From Clostridia bacterium (GTDB taxonomy: Bacteria; Bacillota; Clostridia; Oscillospirales; Acutalibacteraceae): a stretch of DNA of 22,427 nt. The position numbers and the translations under genes were made by a program. Of this stretch, positions 5,759 through 12,199 are shown piece by piece (position 1 is the first letter of the stretch; each line of letters opens with the position of its first letter). The notes beneath the pieces were generated by a model. That model saw nothing but the letters and a program-made list of their open reading frames with translations. It was not told the origin of the DNA and did not search any database. The stretch lies in assembly GCA_900766945.1 (NCBI GenBank), contig CAAFXD010000161.1, positions 1-22,427 on the forward strand, written 5' to 3'.

Positions 5759-8422
5759 TTAACTTTCGGAAACAGTAATCGGGGAAACCGACAGTTTGGT
5801 AATGCGCGGTGCAAAAGCGGTTTTCCCGTTGAATTGATAACTGCCGTTATTTGAGAAGGTGATGGTATTTTCACCTGCCGCAAGGTAAACGGTAATGACC
5901 TTCGTTTTCAAGGTTTCCCAACTGTATGTGTTACGGAAATAATAGTTACCGCGGTCTTCATTGTTTACGGTAAGTGTAAAGTACCGTTCCACTAAATCCA
6001 CATTGTAGTCATGCACGCCGCCTTCTTCGTTGTTGGCGTAAGTGAATGTGAATTGATAATATCCTGCCTGCGGCGCAGTGTAGGTTACGGTTGCGGCACC
6101 GTCTGTGTCGGAGCTGACGCCGTCAATATAGACATTTATCTGTGAACTGAGCATTGCGGTCATCGTTTTCACGGCAAGATCTTCCAATTTTGCACTGCCG
6201 GAAAGGGTAAAATCTTCTGCAATATAATCCGCGGTATTGTCATTTTGACCCGCATCATACCAAGTGACATCTTTGACAGCCGCATTGCCGACATTTACGG
6301 AAAGACTGTTTAGCCCGTGCCGCAAATAGAGTATACAGCGATAGGTAGCGTTATCTATTGAAGTAAAAGATACGGTATCTATCCGTGTACCGTTCACCGT
6401 AAGTGCAGTGGGTGCAGTTTTGCTTATAATCTGTACAGCATAGTACCCATTTGCATCCGGCAAAGCCCAAAAAGCCGTGTTGTTCTCGTCGGATTTTGCA
6501 ATATTTTGCACACAGTAGGGTGTAAAGCCCAAATAGGCGGTATTTCTGTCCGTATCGGTTTGCGGTGTCACATCTAAAAAGTCGAACGAAACCGTTTGTT
6601 GGAATTCCTTATTTTCCGGTAAGGTGAACCGAATGGTGTGCTTGCCTTGTTTTAAATCTACTGTGTAGCTGATAACATTGGTGAAATCATCTTTTAATGT
6701 GGATGAAAGGGGCAAATAGTTTTCTGTCTCTTCACCGTCCACCGATACGAGCAATTCTATATCGGTGCGCTCGCCTTTATCCGCCTGTGAGCCGTCCGCG
6801 TTAAACTGTATATTGTTTGCGCCGTTACCGTATACCAAATCCAACGAATACCTGCCCTCTTTCGGTATTGTAACGCTAAACTCTACGCCACTCGCTTCGG
6901 CGCTGTTCGCTTTCACCAAAGTGTATTCCGATGCAGCATACGCAACATTGCTGTCGGCTGTTGCCGTACCGAACAGTGTGGCATTCTCCGCTTCATAGCG
7001 GGACATCGGGATTTCGGTTTCGGGAATTTCCTTTGAAACAGCGGTCATACCGTCCGCATACGGGGTAACGGTAAAGTGATAGCACTGGGTATATAAAATA
7101 TCATCTAAATCTATGCGCACCTTGCCGTCCGCAACATCATAATACTTTGCAAATTTGATTTTCGGCGCGGAAACTTCTCCCGAAAGGCCTTTATAATCCA
7201 CATATTCTGCGGTTACATATACTTTTTCGGCAGTTTTAAAGCTGTCGGTTTTATCTAAGTTTTCCAAAACAATCGTGGAATCACGGTTACTGCCGCCGGC
7301 AAGAATTTGGATTTCGCCTTTTTCTTCGTCAATGGTTGAAAGCCCCGTAAACCCTTTATATTTTAATTCTTTGGACTGACGGGTTAAAAATTTACCCATA
7401 TTGCTTTGGAAAAGGTCTTTTGATGTGCTTTGTACGGTTTCGCCGGACATTGCGTTGTACCAAAAATATGCCCACCAGTTGCTGTTGGGTGTGGTATCAT
7501 CCGCCGCCACATCCGAAAGATTGTTCGCAAGCCGCCAATAGGCAACACATCCCTCACATTTCACGCTTTCAATTCTGGAAATCCATTTAACAGACTCCCC
7601 GGGAATCCCGTTTGTGGACATTAACCCGTATTCTGTAATGCATACAGGCATTTTTTCAATACCGAGCTCTTGGCAAAGTGCGTCGTAGTCCGCAAAATGA
7701 TCTTCCCACATATATAAGGAGTTTGTGCCCAACTCATGCCAAATCATGGTGTCGGGCAGACAATTTTCCGATTTGCAGTATTCTAAAAATTCTTTTATGT
7801 ATTCCGATTTATAACTGCAATAACCCGGGCCGCCGATTTTGGCGTCGGCATCTATGGAGCGCACGAGCGCATAAGTTGCTTTCCAAGCTTCGTAGGTTTT
7901 TTGGCGATTTTCATATTCTTTAAAATCGCCATACCATTGCCCGTTATCCATTTCATTATATATGCAGTAAATCACATTATCTGCATAGTCTTTTTTTGCG
8001 GTTTGTGTCACGGTTTGCCTGACGCGCTCGTGATATTGCTCTAAGGAGTCGAACTGATAATACCAGGTGTCATACATATCCTGTGTGTAAACAATGATTT
8101 CTTTGCCGCCGGCCGAAAAGAAGGTGTCTGCGACTTGGTCCACATCCCCGACAGGATGCTGTAATCCGCCGAGTGTTTTGGTGGAGAGGGTGGAAACGCC
8201 GATGCTCTCCGCCATTTCTTTGGTCGGAATATCGGGCTCGGCAAAGCCGTACAAAAAACCGGAAGCGCCGTTTGTAACAGACCCTGTTTTTTGTGCAAAA
8301 TCAAAGGTGGTTTTCGGTCGGTTTTCGGCGTAAATACAGCCGAAGGTAATACCGATTGCCGCTGCGATGCAGATTGCCGCAGTCAGAATAGCGGTTACTG
8401 TTTTTTTGGTACGTTTTTTCAT
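5759..8422 (-). CDS. Secreted clan GH-A-like glycoside hydrolase with C-terminal carbohydrate-binding-like domains
   Basis: An 887-residue exported protein. The N-terminus has KKRTKK then a hydrophobic stretch (residues about 9-31), a signal peptide or membrane anchor; ITFGC is not a standard lipobox. Residues about 50-330 look like a (beta/alpha)8 glycosidase: IYNEMD places a candidate acid/base at E157 and CITEYG a candidate nucleophile at E264, the Asn-Glu plus strand-7 Glu pattern of clan GH-A. GGLQHPVGD (85-93) and the Trp-rich SNWWAYFWY (314-322) are further landmarks. A beta-sandwich-like part follows, then a CBM6/CBM35-like module opening with RYEAEN (475-620) and a second beta-rich module (about 733-880). 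The start has GGAGGA upstream. The glycoside hydrolase family and substrate cannot be fixed by eye; GH39-like is a guess. It heads an operon with the reductase and membrane protein. Confidence 0.8.
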   Translation of the reverse strand: MKKRTKKTVTAILTAAICIAAAIGITFGCIYAENRPKTTFDFAQKTGSVTNGASGFLYGFAEPDIPTKEMAESIGVSTLSTKTLGGLQHPVGDVDQVADTFFSAGGKEIIVYTQDMYDTWYYQFDSLEQYHERVRQTVTQTAKKDYADNVIYCIYNEMDNGQWYGDFKEYENRQKTYEAWKATYALVRSIDADAKIGGPGYCSYKSEYIKEFLEYCKSENCLPDTMIWHELGTNSLYMWEDHFADYDALCQELGIEKMPVCITEYGLMSTNGIPGESVKWISRIESVKCEGCVAYWRLANNLSDVAADDTTPNSNWWAYFWYNAMSGETVQSTSKDLFQSNMGKFLTRQSKELKYKGFTGLSTIDEEKGEIQILAGGSNRDSTIVLENLDKTDSFKTAEKVYVTAEYVDYKGLSGEVSAPKIKFAKYYDVADGKVRIDLDDILYTQCYHFTVTPYADGMTAVSKEIPETEIPMSRYEAENATLFGTATADSNVAYAASEYTLVKANSAEASGVEFSVTIPKEGRYSLDLVYGNGANNIQFNADGSQADKGERTDIELLVSVDGEETENYLPLSSTLKDDFTNVISYTVDLKQGKHTIRFTLPENKEFQQTVSFDFLDVTPQTDTDRNTAYLGFTPYCVQNIAKSDENNTAFWALPDANGYYAVQIISKTAPTALTVNGTRIDTVSFTSIDNATYRCILYLRHGLNSLSVNVGNAAVKDVTWYDAGQNDNTADYIAEDFTLSGSAKLEDLAVKTMTAMLSSQINVYIDGVSSDTDGAATVTYTAPQAGYYQFTFTYANNEEGGVHDYNVDLVERYFTLTVNNEDRGNYYFRNTYSWETLKTKVITVYLAAGENTITFSNNGSYQFNGKTAFAPRITKLSVSPITVSES

Positions 8423-8459
8423 AGGCAAAGTCCTCCGCTCGTGATTGCGTTCTTTTGGT

Positions 8460-8488
8460 ATTTTACCATAAATATACATACAAAACAA
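8460..8488 (-). promoter_or_regulatory. Promoter candidate for the glycosidase-reductase operon, with small palindrome over the -10
   Basis: Minus strand TTGTTT (8483-8488), 17 bases, then TAAAAT (8460-8465), about 40 bases before the glycosidase start. A 13-base palindrome, TGGTATTTTACCA (8456-8468), covers the -10 and could be an operator half-site pair. Pattern only; the gap to the upstream TSUP gene is just 72 bases, so read-through from there is also possible. Confidence 0.5.
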
Positions 8489-8494
8489 CTGTAA

Positions 8495-8866
8495 TTACAC
8501 TTTTTTCTCTTTGGAAAACAAAGTATATGTGCCGACGGTAAGCAAAAACACGGCGAACAGTACGGAAATATATTTTGTGTCTAAATACTTCAAAAATACT
8601 GTTCCGATTGCCACCCCGGCACTGCCGCCGAGTATCAAAGGCAGAACAAACTTCCATTGTATGATTTTTTGTTTGGCATAAATCATCACAGCCGTTACGG
8701 CACAGGGAATAAAAAAGAGCAAATTTATGCCCTGTGACACAAGTTGCGGCAGATGACGCACCATCGTTAAATATAAAATCAGTACACTGCCGCCGCCGAG
8801 CCCCATAGCACCGACCACAGCCGATACAATCAGTGCCACCGCGTCTAAAAAATTTACAGATTCCAC
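8495..8866 (-). CDS. Half-size TauE/SafE (TSUP) family membrane protein, second half
   Basis: A protein of about 123 residues with four hydrophobic helices and the glycine-rich TSUP repeat signature GAMGLGGGSVLILYL near the N-terminus. TSUP (TauE/SafE, formerly DUF81) transporters move sulfite, sulfonates or related organic anions and usually have about 250 residues made of two such four-helix repeats; this is one repeat. I chose the GTG at 8864-8866, preceded by GAGG at a 5-base spacing; the frame is open to a TTG at 8887. With the GTG the gene overlaps the end of the preceding half by 13 bases in another frame, suggesting coupled translation and a heterodimeric transporter. The alternative, a frameshifted single gene, is discussed under findings. 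Confidence 0.75.
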   Translation of the reverse strand: MESVNFLDAVALIVSAVVGAMGLGGGSVLILYLTMVRHLPQLVSQGINLLFFIPCAVTAVMIYAKQKIIQWKFVLPLILGGSAGVAIGTVFLKYLDTKYISVLFAVFLLTVGTYTLFSKEKKV

Positions 8867-9207
8867 AGCATCCTCGCTCCCGCCCAAATCATAAATACCG
8901 CAAACACTTTGCGCAGTGTCTCGGATGACATTTTTTTAAATACCAATGTCCCGAGCACTGCCCCGACAGCGGCAAAGGGGACAATCCAAATTCTCGGAAA
9001 AAAATTGACATACGCCTGTTTTGCGTATATAATAAAACTAAATATTGTCAGGGGTAAAATGACCGCTACGGCGTTTGCCTGCGCCTGCTTTTGGTCACAT
9101 CCGCACTTTTTTAAAATCGGCACGGCAAGGATGCCGCCGCCCGCCCCCAATAGGATGTTGATAACACCGACCAGCACACCCAAAAGCGCTAAATTGATTT
9201 TTTTCAT
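8854..9207 (-). CDS. Half-size TauE/SafE (TSUP) family membrane protein, first half
   Basis: A 117-residue protein, mostly hydrophobic, with four predicted helices (about 5-27, 44-62, 70-88, 97-114) and the TSUP repeat signature NILLGAGGGILAVPILKK followed by QAQANAVAVILP. It corresponds to one of the two repeats of a normal TSUP transporter. The ATG at 9205-9207 is preceded by a weak GGTGA; the frame extends upstream without a better site. It has a natural stop just after a final Trp-rich helix, and the second half-gene begins 13 bases before that stop. The substrate is not evident. The gene is divergent from the PH-domain membrane protein, with only 45 bases between the two start codons. 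Confidence 0.75.
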   Translation of the reverse strand: MKKINLALLGVLVGVINILLGAGGGILAVPILKKCGCDQKQAQANAVAVILPLTIFSFIIYAKQAYVNFFPRIWIVPFAAVGAVLGTLVFKKMSSETLRKVFAVFMIWAGARMLWNL

Positions 9208-9252
9208 TATTTTCACCGTATTTATAGTTTGATAACGGGAGCTGATTATTCT

Positions 9253-9924
9253 ATGCAAACCAAATTTAAGTCCGGCGTCAATCTGTTTCTTGTACTATTT
9301 ATGGTCGTTTTTCATATTGTGCTTTTGCTGTTGTTGACTTCACCGATTTTTGCAGATACAAAGGTTGGTTTGCGTTTCGGCATCTTTTTGCTGATTATCG
9401 ATGCAATTCTGATATTGCCGATGCCGTTTGTCACGTGCTATGAGGTGCGCGAAGAGTATTTATACATACGCGATTGGCCGTTGCGCGTGTTCAAAATCCC
9501 GTATGGGGATATTATTTCCGTGGAAGACGGTGATTTTGAGGCAAAGCACAAAAAAATCGTGGCGCTTTCCATGAACCGAATCGCGGTCGGCTACCGTAAA
9601 GAGGTACAGCATAAAAAGCAAGAACCGGAAACGGTAGAGGAATATGTCTATATTTCACCGTCGGATATGAACTCCTTTTTATTGCGTTTGAGCGGTAAAA
9701 TGCAAATCGGTGAGGAACAGGCGAAGCAAAAAGCCGAGGAGCTTGCCGTAAAGCAAGCGGAGCATAACCGCAAAAAGAAAGCGGCGCAACAGGCGCGCAA
9801 GAAAAAGAAAGAAGAAGAACAGCCGGAAATCATTGTGATGTCCGGTAATGTAAAAACCGGCGCGGTGGATATAACCGAGGAAGAAGCGCCGAAAAACACC
9901 GAAAACACCGACACGGACAGTTGA
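9253..9924 (+). CDS. Membrane protein with bacterial PH-like (bPH_4-like) domain and charged C-terminal tail
   Basis: A 223-residue protein. It has two hydrophobic helices (about 8-32 and 38-60) and then a compact beta-rich cytoplasmic domain (about 62-148). The run YEVREEYLYIRDWPLRVFK then IPYGDI resembles the bacterial PH-type domain formerly called DUF1200. A strongly charged Lys/Glu/Ala-rich stretch (about 152-190), probably a coiled coil, precedes an acidic tail. The ATG at 9253 is preferred over the in-frame TTG at 9229 because GGGAG lies about 12 bases upstream. A terminator-like hairpin lies 46 bases after the stop. The role is unknown; PH-like domains of this type are usually structural and found in membrane proteins of unstudied function. 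Confidence 0.75.
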   Translation: MQTKFKSGVNLFLVLFMVVFHIVLLLLLTSPIFADTKVGLRFGIFLLIIDAILILPMPFVTCYEVREEYLYIRDWPLRVFKIPYGDIISVEDGDFEAKHKKIVALSMNRIAVGYRKEVQHKKQEPETVEEYVYISPSDMNSFLLRLSGKMQIGEEQAKQKAEELAVKQAEHNRKKKAAQQARKKKKEEEQPEIIVMSGNVKTGAVDITEEEAPKNTENTDTDS

Positions 9925-9949
9925 TTTTACCGTGGAAACATGGTATTCT
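9921..9949 (+). promoter_or_regulatory. Promoter candidate upstream of the exonuclease gene
   Basis: TTGATT (9921-9926), 17 bases, TATTCT (9944-9949). It begins at the stop codon of the PH-domain gene. A transcript starting near 9956 would run straight into the hairpin at 9971-10003. Pattern only. Confidence 0.35.
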
Positions 9950-9970
9950 GTTGCTGTAAAAATGAACTTG

Positions 9971-10007
9971 AAATTGGGTCGTTCAATTTGAACCGCCCAA
10001 TTTTTTT
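9971..10007 (+). terminator. Strong hairpin plus T-run, touching the next ribosome binding site
   Basis: AAATTGGG (9971-9978) pairs with CCCAATTT (9996-10003), and inside it GTTCA pairs with TGAAC around a 3-base loop. Seven T follow (10001-10007). This is a textbook intrinsic terminator for the PH-domain gene, but the exonuclease ribosome binding site GAGGAG begins at 10008, immediately after the T-run. It may therefore also act as a leader attenuator. Confidence 0.8.
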
Positions 10008-10026
10008 GAGGAGAGAAAGCCCCCGT

Positions 10027-10923
10027 ATGAACTATATCGTGATGGATATGGAATGGAACACCGCATACTGTAAAAAGCTCGACGGATTTATGAACGAGAT
10101 TATAGAAATCGGTGCTGTGAAACTGAATGCGGCTTTACAGGAAATTGATTCTTTTTCCGTAATTATCAAATCGCAAATCGGCAAACGGTTACAAAGCCGC
10201 GTGAAAACATTGACGCACTTAACAAATGACGACATTGCAAACGGTATTTCCTTTCAAAAAGCAATTATGCTATTCACCGCTTGGCTCGGAACGGAAGAAA
10301 ATACGTTTTTAACATGGGGCGACGGGGATATTCGTACGCTGATTAAAAATTGCGACTACTTTTTAAATACCGCCGAATTGCCGTTTGTGCATAATTACTG
10401 CGATTTACAAAAGTATTGCCAAAGCTTTACGGATGCCGCGTCTTCGGGGCAACAGTTGGGGTTGTCGGTTGCCGCGGAAAAACTCGGCATTAATCCCGAT
10501 GATTATCCGCACCACAGAGCGCTGGATGACAGCCGCCTTTCGGTCGCCTGTTTGAAAAGTGTATTTGATGCGGAAGTTTTAAAAAAATATACTCATCCCT
10601 GCGACCGAGAATTTTATGCGCGTTTGGCGTTTAAACCGTATTATATTCGGGATATGCACAATCCTTTGGTGGATAAAAAACAATTCCGCTGTGTTTGCAA
10701 TTTGTGCGGCGGAAAAGTGAAAAAGGAAAAAAATTGGAAATACAGCAACAATTCGTTTCGAGCGGTGTTTTACTGCCCGAAATGTGATTATCGGTTCCGC
10801 GTTGCGGTGCGGTATAAGCAGTTGTATGACCGCTTGGAGGTACGAAAGACCGTAACGGAGGTTAAAACGGAAGAGACTGCGCAAAATCCCGCAGATGCGC
10901 CTACTGTGGCAACGGAACAATAA
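10027..10923 (+). CDS. DEDDh 3'-5' exonuclease (KapD/ERI1-like) with C-terminal zinc ribbon
   Basis: A 298-residue protein. The exonuclease fold spans about residues 1-180. Exo I is VMDMEWN (D7, E9). The Exo II region reads TWGDGDIRTL (D99/D101), in the W-G-D style of KapD and ERI1-type enzymes rather than the H-N-x-x-F-D of polymerase epsilon subunits. Exo III is HRALDDSR (H163, D168). These use two metal ions to remove nucleotides from DNA or RNA 3' ends. The second part carries a zinc ribbon, CNLCGG (C224, C227) and CPKC (C250, C253), and a polar tail. The ATG at 10027 has GAGGAG 11 bases upstream; a longer frame from 9940 would translate the terminator hairpin and is rejected. A terminator follows directly. 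Its natural substrate is unknown; RNA processing or repair are both possible. Confidence 0.85.
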   Translation: MNYIVMDMEWNTAYCKKLDGFMNEIIEIGAVKLNAALQEIDSFSVIIKSQIGKRLQSRVKTLTHLTNDDIANGISFQKAIMLFTAWLGTEENTFLTWGDGDIRTLIKNCDYFLNTAELPFVHNYCDLQKYCQSFTDAASSGQQLGLSVAAEKLGINPDDYPHHRALDDSRLSVACLKSVFDAEVLKKYTHPCDREFYARLAFKPYYIRDMHNPLVDKKQFRCVCNLCGGKVKKEKNWKYSNNSFRAVFYCPKCDYRFRVAVRYKQLYDRLEVRKTVTEVKTEETAQNPADAPTVATEQ

Positions 10924-10930
10924 GATTTTT

Positions 10931-10964
10931 AAGACCAATCGGCAAATACCGATTGGTCTTTTTT
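10931..10964 (+). terminator. Rho-independent terminator after the exonuclease gene
   Basis: A perfect 12-base stem, AAGACCAATCGG (10931-10942) with CCGATTGGTCTT (10949-10960), a 6-base loop and a six-T run (10959-10964), 7 bases after the stop codon. Confidence 0.92.
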
Positions 10965-11032
10965 GTGGGCTTTGCTTACCAAAAGTTACAAAAAATCGGT
11001 CAATTATTACATTTTAAAACTCTTTTTCGATA

Positions 11033-11053
11033 ATATTGCTATGATAGCAATAT
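11033..11053 (+). promoter_or_regulatory. Perfect 21-base palindrome, probable operator of the membrane protein pair
   Basis: ATATTGCTAT (11033-11042), a central G, then ATAGCAATAT (11044-11053). It ends one base before the AAGGAGG ribosome binding site and covers a TATGAT (11040-11045) that could be a -10 box; no good -35 is seen at 16-18 bases. It has no T-run, so it is not a terminator. A dimeric transcription regulator site is the simplest reading; the regulator is not in this window. Confidence 0.55.
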
Positions 11054-11067
11054 AAGGAGGAAGAATG

Positions 11068-11583
11068 ATGAAAAAAAGAATTGCAAAGTTTTATCTGATT
11101 ACTATTTTGGCAAATGTCATTTTTTATTTCCCTATTGGTATGTTTCTTATGTGGTGTGTAACAGAGACGGATGAAGAATTAGTAGGGTGGTTTGCTGCAA
11201 CGTTTGCATTTCTCTTATTGCACTGTTTTACAAATGTTTTGTTGAAACGGGTGCTTCGGGATAAAAGAGGGTGTATAACGAAAGTAGAAATCATACAATT
11301 CCTAATACCGTATTCTGTTTGTATCGGTGTTTTAGCCCTTTTGGCTGTGGGTGAGTTTATTTCCAATTTGATTTATGGTTTTCAAATTTATATTTACGCA
11401 GTAGGCGTAACGGTAAAAGAAATCCTTATGCTTGTTTTGCCGACTTTATATTCTGTCGGGGCAGTATACAGCACATCACATCTTTTGAATTTTTACAGTT
11501 TAGCAATTTTGTTTTCATTTCTCCATATGCTCTCTATCGTCTTTATTTTGATAAAAATAGGAAGAACAAAGGATAACGCTTGA
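11068..11583 (+). CDS. Four-helix membrane protein of unknown function, first of a tandem paralogous pair
   Basis: A 171-residue hydrophobic protein starting MKKRIAKFYL, with four predicted membrane helices (about 8-30, 40-58, 76-98, 110-160 in part) and short polar loops; no catalytic motif is visible. The second ATG, at 11068, is chosen over 11065 because AAGGAGG lies 7 bases upstream and because the resulting N-terminus lines up exactly with the downstream paralogue (MRKKIAKFYL). Shared features include FY..IG near residue 20, VTE near 32, and a C-terminal FYS.AIL.S.LHML block. The gene is preceded by a perfect 21-base palindrome and followed after 30 bases by its paralogue. I do not recognise the family. 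Confidence 0.8.
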   Translation: MKKRIAKFYLITILANVIFYFPIGMFLMWCVTETDEELVGWFAATFAFLLLHCFTNVLLKRVLRDKRGCITKVEIIQFLIPYSVCIGVLALLAVGEFISNLIYGFQIYIYAVGVTVKEILMLVLPTLYSVGAVYSTSHLLNFYSLAILFSFLHMLSIVFILIKIGRTKDNA

Positions 11584-11613
11584 AGATTCCATATTTTGAT
11601 TGGAGGTATGTAT

Positions 11614-12144
11614 ATGAGGAAGAAAATAGCAAAGTTTTATCTTGTCAGCATCTTCGGCGCGGCCATGTTTTATTGGACGATAGGCGCCATACCGGGGTGG
11701 TTTGTTACAGAGAGCGAAAGTTTTTTGGGCTGTGTGCTTGTTTCTGTGCTTGCATTTATTTTGCTTTTGTGGTGTACAAAACTCTTAATCAAAGATACAT
11801 TTCAAAATACAGAAACGCAAACAACAGATGTATGGCAACTTTTGGCACCTTATATGGTTGCAATCGGCGTGTTTTTGCTTTTATTTTTGGTGAATATCTT
11901 AAAAGATTGGCTTCCGTTACCTGAAATGCTGTATTATATTATAAATGAAGGATTTCTGAAATTCGGTTTGGCATTTTTATTGCCTGTTTCCTATTCTGTG
12001 GTTGTATTGAGTAGTATATTTGACTTATCCTATCTTGTGTTTTATTCTGCGGCAATCCTGTATTCTATTTTGCATATGCTTGCGATTGCAGTATTGTTTA
12101 TTCAGCAGATTAAAAAGAACGAAGAAGCAACCCCGCGTGAATAA
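11614..12144 (+). CDS. Four-helix membrane protein of unknown function, second of a tandem paralogous pair
   Basis: A 176-residue paralogue of the preceding gene, with the same N-terminus (MRKKIAKFYL), the same four-helix layout and the same C-terminal FYSAAILYSILHMLAI block, but clearly diverged between them, so the duplication is not recent. The ATG at 11614 has GGAGG 7 bases upstream; the ATG at 11608 is too close to that site. The middle loop differs most (residues about 65-75). It probably forms one transcript with its neighbour, ended by the hairpin at 12154-12177. Function unknown; a hetero-oligomer with the partner is plausible. Confidence 0.8.
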   Translation: MRKKIAKFYLVSIFGAAMFYWTIGAIPGWFVTESESFLGCVLVSVLAFILLLWCTKLLIKDTFQNTETQTTDVWQLLAPYMVAIGVFLLLFLVNILKDWLPLPEMLYYIINEGFLKFGLAFLLPVSYSVVVLSSIFDLSYLVFYSAAILYSILHMLAIAVLFIQQIKKNEEATPRE

Positions 12145-12150
12145 AAATGC

Positions 12151-12177
12151 AAAAAAGCCTGCCATACGGCAGGCTTT
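12151..12177 (-). terminator. Bidirectional terminator between convergent genes
   Basis: AAAGCCTGCC (12154-12163), ATAC loop, GGCAGGCTTT (12168-12177). On the minus strand it is followed by a T-rich tail starting with six T (12156-12151), so it serves serA best; on the plus strand the tail is TTTCTCTTT, weaker, and would serve the membrane protein pair. Confidence 0.88.
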
Positions 12178-12199
12178 CTCTTTGGAAAACAAAGGTGAA

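Noticed and set aside
5746..5883. Upstream extension of the reductase by 46 codons
   Set aside because: It lies inside the glycosidase gene; the ATG at 5745 has AGGAG at good spacing and begins the typical YEKLFTPGKIGN-like N-terminus.
9940..10026. N-terminal extension of the exonuclease by 29 codons
   Set aside because: It would translate through the terminator hairpin and lacks a ribosome binding site; the ATG at 10027 starts right at the Exo I strand.
10936..10946. AATCGGCAAAT shared between the terminators at 3034-3089 and 10931-10964
   Set aside because: An 11-base match in two terminator stems is weak evidence of a repeat family; the flanks differ and no third full copy was seen.
11580..11924. 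Plus-strand frame overlapping the start of the second membrane paralogue
   Set aside because: It is in another frame of a gene with a clear ribosome binding site and clear paralogy; its translation is Cys/Arg-rich and featureless.
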